In this document: positions 25,796 to 33,736 of the stretch, one piece after another | Numbering within the stretch: the stretch's first letter is position 1 | How the letters are laid out: every line of letters begins with the position of its first letter | Source of the DNA: an uncultured Marvinbryantia sp. | Lineage (GTDB): Bacteria > Bacillota > Clostridia > Lachnospirales > Lachnospiraceae | Assembly: GCA_934408725.1 (NCBI GenBank) | Contig: CAKRVB010000010.1 | Span: forward strand, 8,684 to 72,683 | Length of the DNA stretch: 64,000 nt | Direction: 5' to 3' | Notes under the pieces: model-generated | What the model was told of the DNA's origin: nothing | Databases searched by the model: none | The model's input: only the letters and a program-made list of their open reading frames with translations | Translations under genes and position numbers: made by a program

Positions 25796-27499
25796 TGCTC
25801 CCAGTAAAAATTCTGTTTTATTCTTGTCTAATATATCTTTATTATTTTTAATATATTCTAATGCCTCTAAATATGGATTCTGATACTTAAATACGATTTT
25901 AACTTTCTTGTTCTCATAAATATATATAGTATCTATAAGTGCCACCATTACTTCCCTTGTCAGTTTATCTATATTTTGATATTTTACAAATTGGTCAAGG
26001 AATTCATTTTTGCTGTCTGCACCTTTTTCAGTCTTTTCTATCTGATCTTGATATTCCATAACTTTCTGAAGTGCATTCTGTTTCTGTAATTCAAAACGCT
26101 CCTTCAATTTGACATATTCATTTTTTGTTATCACGCCACTTTTCCAGTCTGGATACAGATCACAAAGCATATCCTCAGCTTTTTGAACATCACTCCTTGA
26201 TTTTTCTAACATTTTTCTCAATCTTACTGCTTCTCTGTTTGCATTTTCATTCATATTAATCTCATTGATTGCCTGTTCCATATCTACAGCCAGCGCAATC
26301 TGACTTTGAATTGCTGAAAGCACGATTTTTTCCAGATTGTCCATTCGAGTGGAATGTTTTGTGCATGCATTTTTATCAATCTTTACATATGTGCTACAAA
26401 CATAATAAGCATATTCTCCATAACTATGATGGTAGCATTTACGTGACATACTCCGGCCACAATCACCACACTTCACAAATCCTGATAATGCATAAAGCTT
26501 ATTATTTTGAGGTGCCTTTCTTCCCCTTCGTTTTAATAATGACTGAACTATTTCAAAATCTTCTTTTGATATAATTGCTTCATGTGTACCTTTTACTATA
26601 ATCCAATCATCTTGATTCACTCGTTGCGCCACCTGTACTTTATAACTTTTAATTTTAAGCACTCCCTGTACCAAGTCTCCAATATACATCTGGTTGCTGA
26701 GAATTTTTCTAACGGTACTATACCCCCATTTTCCATCCGCTATTTTTGCATACGGATTTTTATAATTTATCCCCAATTCCTTTTTATAAGCCGATGGATT
26801 TTTTACTCCCATTTCATTTAATTTTTTTACAATGGATATTATACTTATCCCTGAAATATACCATTTATATATGTCACGTACTACATATGCCGCTTCTTCA
26901 TCAATAACGAGATGATTATGATCTTGTGGATCTTTTTTATAGCCATAGCAGGCAAATGATCCAATATGCTTTCCCTGCTTTCTTTTCATATCCAGTGAAC
27001 TTCTTACTTTATTTGATATATCTCTACAATATTCGTCATTTATCAAATTTTTAAAAGGTACTATGATATTATTCATTGACTGGGGATTTTTATAGCTGTC
27101 CAATCTGTCTGTTATCGAAATAAACCGTATATCCATCAATGGAAATATCTTTTCTATATACTGTCCTACCTCAATATAATTTCTCCCAAATCTGGATAAA
27201 TCCTTTACAATAACGCAATCTATTTTTTTTGCTTTTATATCATCTATCATGCGTTTAAATTCTGGTCTTTCAAAATTTGTTCCGCTCCATCCATCATCCA
27301 CATATACATCAAATACAGATATATCTGATTCTAACTCTACAAACTGGTGCAATAACTCCTTCTGGTTTCCTATGCTATCACTTTCTGCTTTATCCCCATC
27401 TTCTCTTGATAAACGCACATAAAGAGCCGCCTGCCAAATCTTCATAGTTCTGCCAGACCGCTCTTTTTCATTTTCATACAATAATAATTCATTTACCAT
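25793..27499 (-). CDS. Large serine recombinase of the ICE
   Basis: A 568-residue site-specific recombinase (TnpX/TndX-like). The resolvase domain holds the catalytic serine in VRLSRED (about residue 31), then IVKDLSRFGRNYIEVGQY. A recombinase domain and a zinc ribbon (CGDCGRSMSRKCYHH...C, about residues 380-420) follow, then a coiled coil and a C-terminal tail. It excises and inserts the element by a two-base staggered cut. The start is uncertain: GTG 27520, ATG 27499 and ATG 27445 are all possible. It is more AT-rich than the transfer genes. It has its own promoter with an inverted repeat and sits at the element edge. Confidence 0.93.
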   Translation of the reverse strand: MVNELLLYENEKERSGRTMKIWQAALYVRLSREDGDKAESDSIGNQKELLHQFVELESDISVFDVYVDDGWSGTNFERPEFKRMIDDIKAKKIDCVIVKDLSRFGRNYIEVGQYIEKIFPLMDIRFISITDRLDSYKNPQSMNNIIVPFKNLINDEYCRDISNKVRSSLDMKRKQGKHIGSFACYGYKKDPQDHNHLVIDEEAAYVVRDIYKWYISGISIISIVKKLNEMGVKNPSAYKKELGINYKNPYAKIADGKWGYSTVRKILSNQMYIGDLVQGVLKIKSYKVQVAQRVNQDDWIIVKGTHEAIISKEDFEIVQSLLKRRGRKAPQNNKLYALSGFVKCGDCGRSMSRKCYHHSYGEYAYYVCSTYVKIDKNACTKHSTRMDNLEKIVLSAIQSQIALAVDMEQAINEINMNENANREAVRLRKMLEKSRSDVQKAEDMLCDLYPDWKSGVITKNEYVKLKERFELQKQNALQKVMEYQDQIEKTEKGADSKNEFLDQFVKYQNIDKLTREVMVALIDTIYIYENKKVKIVFKYQNPYLEALEYIKNNKDILDKNKTEFLLGA

Positions 27500-27528
27500 A
27501 GACACAGTATCATCCTCCACTCATAATG

Positions 27529-27591
27529 AATGGCGTACTATGCTAATGTTCTACACGCTTTTATTATACACGCCATTCCGGACTAATACAA
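27529..27591 (-). promoter_or_regulatory. Recombinase promoter with inverted-repeat operator
   Basis: Minus-strand TTGTAT (27586-27591) and TATAAT (27563-27568) are 17 bases apart. AATGGCGT (27529-27536) and ACGCCATT (27570-27577) are inverted copies placed in the spacer and downstream of the -10, a layout suited to repression by a dimeric regulator. Confidence 0.75.
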
Positions 27592-27624
27592 CATTTATCT
27601 GATTCATCACTATGGTACTTTTTG

Positions 27625-27873
27625 TTAATTATCCGTAATCACACCTTCCAATAATTTCTGCAAAGTTTTTTCACTATTGTCCCAGATAAGTTCCACCTGA
27701 TACCCTTCCATCACATATTTATTCACAGATGTTATATTCGGAAGCAAAGATTTCATTCTTTTTGAAGGCGGAGATCGAAAATCAATACTATCTGATATCC
27801 CATATACATCTTTTAAAACATTCCTATTAATTGAATCATCGTAGTTCAAATCCAAGCTCTCACTTCCTCTCAT
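27625..27873 (-). CDS. Small ICE protein upstream of the recombinase
   Basis: An 82-residue acidic protein I do not recognise. Its C-terminal pattern, YQVELIWDNSEKTLQKLL, loosely resembles the small TnpW-type proteins that accompany serine recombinases in clostridial elements, which might act in excision; this is a weak likeness. The start is uncertain: ATG 27873 has no good ribosome site, and a TTG fifteen bases downstream has GAGGAAG in front of it. It precedes the recombinase on the same strand. Confidence 0.45.
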   Translation of the reverse strand: MRGSESLDLNYDDSINRNVLKDVYGISDSIDFRSPPSKRMKSLLPNITSVNKYVMEGYQVELIWDNSEKTLQKLLEGVITDN

Positions 27874-27929
27874 CCATATTATTCCATTTCTTTCAAACCC
27901 TATTCAGTCAACTGACATTCCACTTTTTA

Positions 27930-27966
27930 TAATAAAAACAGCCACATACATTTCTGTACATGACTG
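27930..27966 (-). terminator. Rho-independent terminator after the 77-residue gene
   Basis: CAGCCACATACA (27939-27950) and TGTACATGACTG (27955-27966) pair over 12 positions with one mismatch and two G-U pairs around a four-base loop that reads GAAA on the minus strand. TTTTTATT follows on that strand. It lies eight bases past the stop codon at 27974. Confidence 0.8.
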
Positions 27967-27973
27967 CCTTTTT

Positions 27974-28207
27974 CTACTTCCATGCTGTTTCATAACGCCC
28001 GATATACATCGGAACCTGGTCTGACAGAAATGCTTCTTCCTGTCTCTGTCCCCTGTACCTCTTCGTACACATGAATATCTTCCCGTCCCTGCTTCTGCTG
28101 CAGAGCCAGTAATCCCGTTCCCCGGTTCCTGCGACTTCTTCCCGGACATCCACGTAATACTCCTCTGATACTTTGTACCGTTCTGCTGTTACGATCTGTT
28201 TTTCCAC
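27974..28207 (-). CDS. Small hypothetical ICE protein, GTG start
   Basis: A 77-residue charged protein (VTAERYKVSEEYYVDVREE near the start; DYWLCSRSRDGKIFMCTKR in the middle). No named family is recognised. The longer open frame to 28492 is rejected because its upstream part runs through a hairpin and non-coding sequence; GTG 28207 has GGAGG nine bases upstream. It is followed at once by its own terminator, so it forms a single-gene unit between the transfer operon and the recombinase. A regulatory or accessory role is possible but unproven. Confidence 0.55.
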   Translation of the reverse strand: MEKQIVTAERYKVSEEYYVDVREEVAGTGERDYWLCSRSRDGKIFMCTKRYRGQRQEEAFLSDQVPMYIGRYETAWK

Positions 28208-28337
28208 TTTGGCAAACCTCCACTTTCTCTTTTGGCTGCCCCTTAATTTTCCCCATTGCAGTCTATCATACCATGAAAACAAAAAAAGGAAAGTATTGAC
28301 TTTTTGCTGAAATTGTCGTATGAACTGCAAAATGATA

Positions 28338-28366
28338 TTGCAGTTTCCAAATAACTGCATTATAAT
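28338..28366 (+). promoter_or_regulatory. Plus-strand promoter opposing the transfer operon
   Basis: TTGCAG (28338-28343) and TATAAT (28361-28366) are exactly 17 bases apart. AACTGCA occurs at 28323-28329 and 28354 to 28359 in part, and its inverse at 28339-28345, so operator-like repeats cover the -35 and spacer. Confidence 0.65.
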
Positions 28367-28372
28367 AAATCT

Positions 28373-28446
28373 GAACGTTATCATTTGTTTTTTTAATATA
28401 TTTTTCACAGGCAGCCCTTTCTCCTTATCAGGGCTGCCTGTGTTCT
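28373..28446 (+). ncRNA. Candidate small RNA opposite the end of the transfer operon
   Basis: The promoter at 28338-28366 would start a transcript near 28373. A 13-bp GC-rich hairpin (28406-28442) followed by TTCTT would end it near 28446. The interval has no open frame with a ribosome site on the plus strand. It lies antisense to the 3' end of the leftward transfer transcript. No known RNA family is recognised. Confidence 0.45.
28406..28442. terminator. Strong hairpin at the end of the transfer operon
   Basis: CACAGGCAGCCCT (28406-28418) and AGGGCTGCCTGTG (28430-28442) are perfect inverted repeats. A short T-rich tail is on the plus side (TTCTT); the minus side is followed by A-rich sequence, so it terminates better rightward but may protect the 3' end of the leftward mRNA. 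Confidence 0.65.
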
Positions 28447-28458
28447 TGTACGTTTCTT

Positions 28459-28647
28459 TTATGGTATGTTTTTTCCAATTTCTGTCAGCCACTTTTCCAG
28501 CCCGTCCCAGGATGGCTTTTCTTTCGGGCGGATTTCCGTATTCAACAGTACTTCCGGATCTATTTCCAGGATGACTGCTTTTCCCTGTTTCTCCAGTTCC
28601 CGGAAATACTTCAGGTCTGTTTCATTGATCAGCTTCAGGTTTTCCAT
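28459..28647 (-). CDS. Small ICE protein after VirD4
   Basis: A 62-residue acidic protein (MENLKLINETDLKYF at the start). It overlaps the end of virD4 by 26 bases, and its ATG has only a weak ribosome site, so it likely depends on translation of virD4. No family is recognised. It is the last gene of the transfer operon before the hairpin at 28406-28442. Confidence 0.5.
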   Translation of the reverse strand: MENLKLINETDLKYFRELEKQGKAVILEIDPEVLLNTEIRPKEKPSWDGLEKWLTEIGKNIP

Positions 28648-30778
28648 CTTCTTTTTTCGTCTGCTCCTTTTTTGCTTTCTTTTTGAACCCAAATACCAGT
28701 GACCGGTTTTCCGGACAGAAAAAGGCGGCTGCCTCTTTTGGTGACATTTCATGGAACACGGCATTTTCCTCTGTCCAGTCTTTCTGTATATCCGCTTTGG
28801 AAAATGCACCGACAATTGTATGTGCATGCAGGATACCGTCTGCCGCTTTTACCGTTTTTGCTTCTACCGAAAGTGCCACGCTCATGAGGTGTTCCAGCTT
28901 GCCGGTCTGGTTATAGCAGACATGGCTAAGCAGGTAGGCATTCCCGGCACGTACCTTTTCCAGTTCCTGAAATACTTTGGATTCTTCATAAATACAGTGG
29001 TACTTTTCAATCTGCCGGACATAGGATTTTACCAGTGTCACACCACCGCCATCCAGATAAAACCGTTTCTGCCCTTCCCGCAAAAGGCTTTCCTTTTCCG
29101 CCTTTGACATATACGGGCCAAGTTGTTCGGATTCCAGATAGGCTTTGCTCTCCCAGGTATGGTACTTGTCATCCATGACGGCATCGTAGCCCTTGATAAA
29201 GATCAGGCATCTGCGGTTGTCCATCTTTCTTACCTCATCCGGCATCAGGATCTCCCGGCCAAGGACATCATAATTGTTCGAACTGCTTCCATGGCTCCCT
29301 TTTGTTTCCCCATGTGATTTCTTGTCAATCGTATACTTGCCAAGCAGCTTGCTGATGTACTCGTGTGTCCCCTGCTCATTGCCGCCAAGGTAAATAAGCG
29401 TGTCACAGTTACCTGTCAGCGATTCCCAGTCATCCTTAAACATGGATTTGATCTGTGCAATGTTCTGGATGATGATATTGGCACTCATATTTCTGGAACG
29501 CATGGTTGCCAGCACGTTGATAAAGTTTTTTGGCAATGCGATATTGGCAAATTCATCGAGCCAGAATGCCACATGGACCGGAAGTTTCCCTTTGTGTTTT
29601 TTGTCCGCAATCAGCTCCAGTTCCTGGAACATCTGCGTATACAGCATCCCGCAGATAAAGTTGTAGGACTTGTCGTTATCCGGGATCTTCAGAAACAATG
29701 CCACTTTCCGTTCCGGGTTTTCAAAAACGCCTTCCCCAAAAGATGCAAAGTCCATGTCATCGGTTTCCAGAATGCGCAAAACTTTAGGGTTCTGTAAAAA
29801 TGCAAGCCTTGCATGGGCGGATATGAAAATCGACCGGATCGTATCCTGTGCCCCGCCACGTACCTTTTCATAGGTGACACGGGCCGGATGGTCTGACGGG
29901 AGCTGTTCCATCAACCTGTCCAGGTCAGACTTTTCGCCCTCTTTTGCCGGGACTTTTGCCATGTTCAGCATTTCCATAAAACCGGGCATGTTCGCTTCTC
30001 TTCCCATTTTAGGATATTCATACCAGACGTAGGACATTAACGCCTGATGCAGCATGGACTCCGCGTGTTCCCAGAACGGATCAGACGGGCTGGATTCCTT
30101 TGGCGTGGTATTGGCCATCATGTTGGTAATCAGCTTAATAATGTCTTCATCCGAATGGATGTATCGGAACGGGTTGTACCGGTCCGATCCGTCAAAATCA
30201 ATCAGGTCAAGGACACGCACCTCATAGTCATGCTGCTCCAGATAGCCGCCGCAGTCCCGCAGAAGTTCTCCTTTGGGGTCTGTCACGACAAAACTGGTTC
30301 CGCACTGGTACAGGTTCGGTTTCACCTCATAAAATGATTTTCCGGAACCGGAGCCGCCAATGATGACCGAATTGGCATTGACGTTCTGCATATCATATTT
30401 GAGTCTGGCATTCTGGGACAAAATCTTGTTTTTCTCCGGCTGCTGGAAGTTACAGGTATAACGGTTCAGTTCCTTTGCCGTCAGTAACCTGCTGGTGCCA
30501 AACTCTCTGCCCGGCATGAAGATCCTGGTATCTGCCATTTTGTACAGAAAGAAAAGCCCCCACAAAAAGGATAAAAACACGGTCAGTATAACTGAATTTT
30601 TTGTGATAAGCGGGGCGCTCCATGGATCGGTCAGGGCAAGGATCATGGTGTCCTCGAAATTCTCTATCGTTACTTGCTGGAAGTCTACACGCCCGACAGC
30701 CAGTCCAAAGTAGATCAGAAAAAGTAAGAGGATCACGTACAGCCCAATATTCTTTTTCTGGTTGTTTCGGTTGTCCAT
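28622..30778 (-). CDS. virD4: VirD4-type conjugal coupling protein
   Basis: A 718-residue ATPase that brings the relaxase-DNA complex to the transfer channel. Two N-terminal transmembrane helices (about residues 12-30 and 63-80), Walker A GGSGSGKS (141-148), TDPKGELLRDCGGYLEQ after it, and Walker B VAFWLDEFANIALP define the TraG/VirD4 family. The C-terminal about 200 residues are family-specific. It begins one base after the pcfB stop codon, with AAGG upstream. The symbol is used by family; the product is clear. Confidence 0.93.
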   Translation of the reverse strand: MDNRNNQKKNIGLYVILLLFLIYFGLAVGRVDFQQVTIENFEDTMILALTDPWSAPLITKNSVILTVFLSFLWGLFFLYKMADTRIFMPGREFGTSRLLTAKELNRYTCNFQQPEKNKILSQNARLKYDMQNVNANSVIIGGSGSGKSFYEVKPNLYQCGTSFVVTDPKGELLRDCGGYLEQHDYEVRVLDLIDFDGSDRYNPFRYIHSDEDIIKLITNMMANTTPKESSPSDPFWEHAESMLHQALMSYVWYEYPKMGREANMPGFMEMLNMAKVPAKEGEKSDLDRLMEQLPSDHPARVTYEKVRGGAQDTIRSIFISAHARLAFLQNPKVLRILETDDMDFASFGEGVFENPERKVALFLKIPDNDKSYNFICGMLYTQMFQELELIADKKHKGKLPVHVAFWLDEFANIALPKNFINVLATMRSRNMSANIIIQNIAQIKSMFKDDWESLTGNCDTLIYLGGNEQGTHEYISKLLGKYTIDKKSHGETKGSHGSSSNNYDVLGREILMPDEVRKMDNRRCLIFIKGYDAVMDDKYHTWESKAYLESEQLGPYMSKAEKESLLREGQKRFYLDGGGVTLVKSYVRQIEKYHCIYEESKVFQELEKVRAGNAYLLSHVCYNQTGKLEHLMSVALSVEAKTVKAADGILHAHTIVGAFSKADIQKDWTEENAVFHEMSPKEAAAFFCPENRSLVFGFKKKAKKEQTKKEDGKPEADQ

Positions 30779-30779
30779 G

Positions 30780-31901
30780 TTACCTTGCCTTCTGTCTGCC
30801 CTGTTCCCGCAACTTTTCCGGGAAATTTTTGATCATTTCTGACAGACTGCCAAACGGCTTTTCCCAACTGAAAACAGACGTTCCCTCTGTCCTCTCTTCT
30901 GCTTCCTGCTCTGACAAATTCAGCATCTGCATGATCCGGCTGCCACTGTCATAGGAAACCTCTGGCCGTGCTCCTTTTTTCGCTGTTTCTCTGACCTCCT
31001 CCAGATCTACCACAGGGTAGCTCTCCTGGCTGTCAAGGATGCAGATATCTTTTCTGCGTCTTTTCCCTGCCTCTGCATATAGCTCCACTTCCGGTTCTTC
31101 CTTGTCTGCTTTTTCCGAACCTTGCGTTTTTTGGCCCCGCTCTCTCAAATCCATTCGTTTCGGATTCCATTCTTCTGCCTTAATAATATGCTCTTTTGGC
31201 AAAACCACGCCTTTTCCATCCACCGTCTCATACAGTCCCCACTTTTCGTTTTCCGCCAGCGGCTCCTGTTCAAAGGTCTGGCTGGTTTCTGACATGACCT
31301 GTTCCCAAAGCCTGTTCATGCCGGACAGCAATATATCCTCTTTCGGTTCCTCTGCCGTTTTCCTGTCTTCACCGAAAACCGTTCTGGACGTTTTCCTCTG
31401 CTCTTTTTCCAGTTCTTCTTTTGCGGAAGTTTCCAGGTCTTTTAGTTCCTTTGTTTCTTTGCCCTTCTCATCCCGCCCGGTTTCGGCATAGTCCATGGCA
31501 GAGATGAGCCCTGCCGCAGTCCCACGGCAGGGGCCATCCTTGTGGTCCAGCAGGAAGGCTTTCACTTTTCCGATGTCCGAAGCAGCAACGGCGTACTGGG
31601 TTCTTCCATCCCCTCCGCACAAATCCGGCAGCCTCGCAAACAGGATCTGATGGGCTTTTAGTTCCTTTTCGATGCCTTTTAATTTTTCTTCCTTTTCCGT
31701 GGAAAAATTCAGGTAGATCAGGTTATCGCCCTTGATTTTCCGTAAGCGGGTAAGGTTCGTTTTGCCTTTCCATTTGGACAGATACAGGGTATTCCATAAT
31801 TTAAGCTGGATCAGGGCAGCCCGATATGTCAATTTCGTAGCCACGCCAAATACCTGGCCGGATATCATGATGATCTGCAGGGCATCACTTACTTCGCTCA
31901 T
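30780..31901 (-). CDS. PcfB-like relaxosome/coupling accessory protein
   Basis: A 373-residue protein whose first about 150 residues match PcfB/DUF3801 proteins (VSDALQIIMISGQVFGVATK, then FSTEKEEKLKGIEKELKAH), which link relaxosome and coupling protein in clostridial and enterococcal elements. The rest is a charged, low-complexity tail rich in glutamate and lysine. AAAGGAG precedes ATG 31901; the start overlaps the upstream gene by 17 bases. Position directly before virD4 supports the role. Confidence 0.8.
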   Translation of the reverse strand: MSEVSDALQIIMISGQVFGVATKLTYRAALIQLKLWNTLYLSKWKGKTNLTRLRKIKGDNLIYLNFSTEKEEKLKGIEKELKAHQILFARLPDLCGGDGRTQYAVAASDIGKVKAFLLDHKDGPCRGTAAGLISAMDYAETGRDEKGKETKELKDLETSAKEELEKEQRKTSRTVFGEDRKTAEEPKEDILLSGMNRLWEQVMSETSQTFEQEPLAENEKWGLYETVDGKGVVLPKEHIIKAEEWNPKRMDLRERGQKTQGSEKADKEEPEVELYAEAGKRRRKDICILDSQESYPVVDLEEVRETAKKGARPEVSYDSGSRIMQMLNLSEQEAEERTEGTSVFSWEKPFGSLSEMIKNFPEKLREQGRQKAR

Positions 31902-32463
31902 GCTCTTGTTTCTCCTTTCCCGGCAGTTTCTCCTGCTTCGCAGCTTTTTTGTACGCTTCCAGAATTTCCTGATTCAGCATCTCAAGGAACATGACGTGGT
32001 ACGATGCAGGGCAGACGATCTGGTACGGCTGGTTCCGGTACAGCCCATGTGGATAAAGCACGTACAGGCTTCCCCGTTGTTCCCGGATCTGGATTTCACG
32101 GATCTCCATACAATCTTTATAGGTAAGCGTTGCAATCCCTCGGATATATTCCGATCCCTTCACCAGCCGTATGGAGATCCTGATATCCTCCATGCAGTAG
32201 TCCCATCCGACATTCTCTCTGACCAGCCTTGCCACTTCCTGCAGCACCGCCATTTCTACTTTTTTCTGAATCTCCGGATCTGTGAAACGCACCACCTCTT
32301 TCTCTTCCTTTCCTACCTTCCTTTTCGGGAAGTAGACACGTGTCTCTTCTCCATTCTGGAAAACCTTTACCTGCTGTATCTCTATCAGGTCATCCAGAAT
32401 GACATCCCCGACCGCAAGAAGTTTTTCCTGCCCGATGATTTTCATGTTTGCTGTGATGTTCAT
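31885..32463 (-). CDS. Tandem SpoVG-like domain protein
   Basis: A 192-residue protein I read as two SpoVG-like units: residues about 8-80 (LDDLIEIQQVKVFQNGEETR, then YFPKRKV and EIQKKVEMAVLQEV) and about 95-175 (RGIATLTYKDCMEIREIQIR, then LYVLYPHGLY and FLEMLNQEILEAYKKA). SpoVG is a small nucleic-acid-binding regulator. The assignment rests on the shared pattern of strand, signature and C-terminal helix; identity is low. It overlaps the upstream gene by ATGA. It may coat or regulate transfer DNA or RNA; that is inference. Confidence 0.55.
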   Translation of the reverse strand: MNITANMKIIGQEKLLAVGDVILDDLIEIQQVKVFQNGEETRVYFPKRKVGKEEKEVVRFTDPEIQKKVEMAVLQEVARLVRENVGWDYCMEDIRISIRLVKGSEYIRGIATLTYKDCMEIREIQIREQRGSLYVLYPHGLYRNQPYQIVCPASYHVMFLEMLNQEILEAYKKAAKQEKLPGKEKQEHERSK

Positions 32464-32792
32464 GTTTCTATGTTCTCCCCTGCATATGCCTCCCCGGTTT
32501 TCCTATCCATCTCTTCCACCACCCTGCCTGTCAGCATCACGCCTTCTGGCACTGCCTGTTCTTTCATGAGGAATGCCTGCGCCGCTTCCTGCGGGGTATA
32601 CAGGATATGGTATTTTGATCCAAACTCTGCCATGAGGATACGCTCATAGTTTTTCAACCATTTTTCATGTTCCTTCTGCTCCTGTTTCTGCATCCGTTTT
32701 TTTAACAGTTCCCGTCTTTCCTGCATTCTCCGGATTTCCTCTTCCATCTTTTGCATCTGTTCTTCGGTGCGTTCACTCTGCTGCTGTTCCAT
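32460..32792 (-). CDS. Coiled-coil ICE protein
   Basis: A 110-residue protein; the first about 55 residues are a strongly charged glutamine/glutamate/lysine coiled coil (MEQQQSERTEEQMQKMEEE onward), and the rest is a small globular part (YHILYTPQEAAQAFLMKEQ). No family is recognised. ATG 32792 is chosen because GGAGGG lies eight bases upstream; the longer frame starts with GTG and lacks a site. It is coupled by ATGA to the tandem SpoVG-like gene. Confidence 0.6.
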   Translation of the reverse strand: MEQQQSERTEEQMQKMEEEIRRMQERRELLKKRMQKQEQKEHEKWLKNYERILMAEFGSKYHILYTPQEAAQAFLMKEQAVPEGVMLTGRVVEEMDRKTGEAYAGENIET

Positions 32793-32812
32793 TTTCTCTG
32801 CCCTCCTCTTCC

Positions 32813-33715
32813 TTATCTGCACATGGCTCTTGGTTCCTCTTTTCGTTCCAGTTCCTTTTCATAAGCCCGTTCCATGCCCTGTATGATTGCTTCTGCCGTT
32901 GTCTGGATGGTGGTCAGGGATGCCAATAGCTCCGGCACCTCTTTTCCGGATGACCAGCCTGCGATATACCCAAAGCTGTTTTCATCCGTCCGGTTTCCAA
33001 AGTAACTGTTCACCACAAATGCCACCGATTCCGCTTCCACTTCTTTCGTCCTTCTGTCCTTCCTAATGCCGGTCAATGCCTGTTCTTCCTCCAGCATTTC
33101 CTGATTATGCAGCATGGCATGGCTGAGTTCATGGATTAATGCTGCGGCGGTCTGGCTTTCACTCATCCCCTCCCGGATGCAGATCCGTTTTTCCGTATGG
33201 CTGTAATATCCATCTGCCGTGTCTTCCATCGGTTCACAGGATACCGGCACCGGGGAAATCTTGCAGACGGCCGAAAAAAAAGAAGGGAACTGTTCCACTT
33301 CTCCATGAAGGCTTTCCACGATGGATGGGAGCTCCCTGCCCTCCGTCTGGGAGACATCAAACACATGCACGACCCGGAAGCCCCGCAGCATGTAAAAAGG
33401 ATCCGGTTCTTCCTGATCTTTGGTTTTCCCATCTTCCTCTGTTTTCTTCTTTTTCGTCTTGTAGGTCACCGGGGCCAGGATCTGGATTCCTTTTTCGCCT
33501 TTTTTCACCTGACGCCCAAACTTACTTTTCCATGTCTGGTAGCCTGCCACATGGCTTGCAGCCGGTCTCTGCAGATAAATCAGAAGCGTATTGTTAAAGC
33601 TGTAATGTGGGAACTTCGCCATGGTCCTAAAATAATTTTTGTATTTTTCGCTGTCAAAGATCCCGGTGACACCATCCACCAGCTCATCCATCAGTTTCTT
33701 TACCTGTTCATCCAT
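32813..33715 (-). CDS. ArdC-like antirestriction protein with ImmA/IrrE-type metallopeptidase
   Basis: A 300-residue protein. The N-terminal about 115 residues are ArdC-like, with YSFNNTLLIYLQRP and AGYQTWKSKFGRQVKKGEKG, typical of single-strand-DNA-binding antirestriction domains. The C-terminal part is a zinc metallopeptidase with IHELSHAMLH (HExxH, about residue 196) and a later VEAESVAF glutamate. ArdC proteins protect incoming transferred DNA from host restriction. AAAGGGG precedes the start. The position within the transfer operon fits that role. Confidence 0.82.
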   Translation of the reverse strand: MDEQVKKLMDELVDGVTGIFDSEKYKNYFRTMAKFPHYSFNNTLLIYLQRPAASHVAGYQTWKSKFGRQVKKGEKGIQILAPVTYKTKKKKTEEDGKTKDQEEPDPFYMLRGFRVVHVFDVSQTEGRELPSIVESLHGEVEQFPSFFSAVCKISPVPVSCEPMEDTADGYYSHTEKRICIREGMSESQTAAALIHELSHAMLHNQEMLEEEQALTGIRKDRRTKEVEAESVAFVVNSYFGNRTDENSFGYIAGWSSGKEVPELLASLTTIQTTAEAIIQGMERAYEKELERKEEPRAMCR

Positions 33716-33736
33716 CCCTCACACCCCTTTGTGCTT

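Noticed and set aside
27974..28492. 172-codon version of the small ICE gene
   Set aside because: Its first half passes through the strong hairpin and non-coding sequence; GTG 28207 has a proper ribosome site.
31732..32649. 305-codon plus-strand frame
   Set aside because: It lies opposite PcfB and SpoVG-like genes, with phenylalanine/leucine-rich composition typical of antisense frames here.
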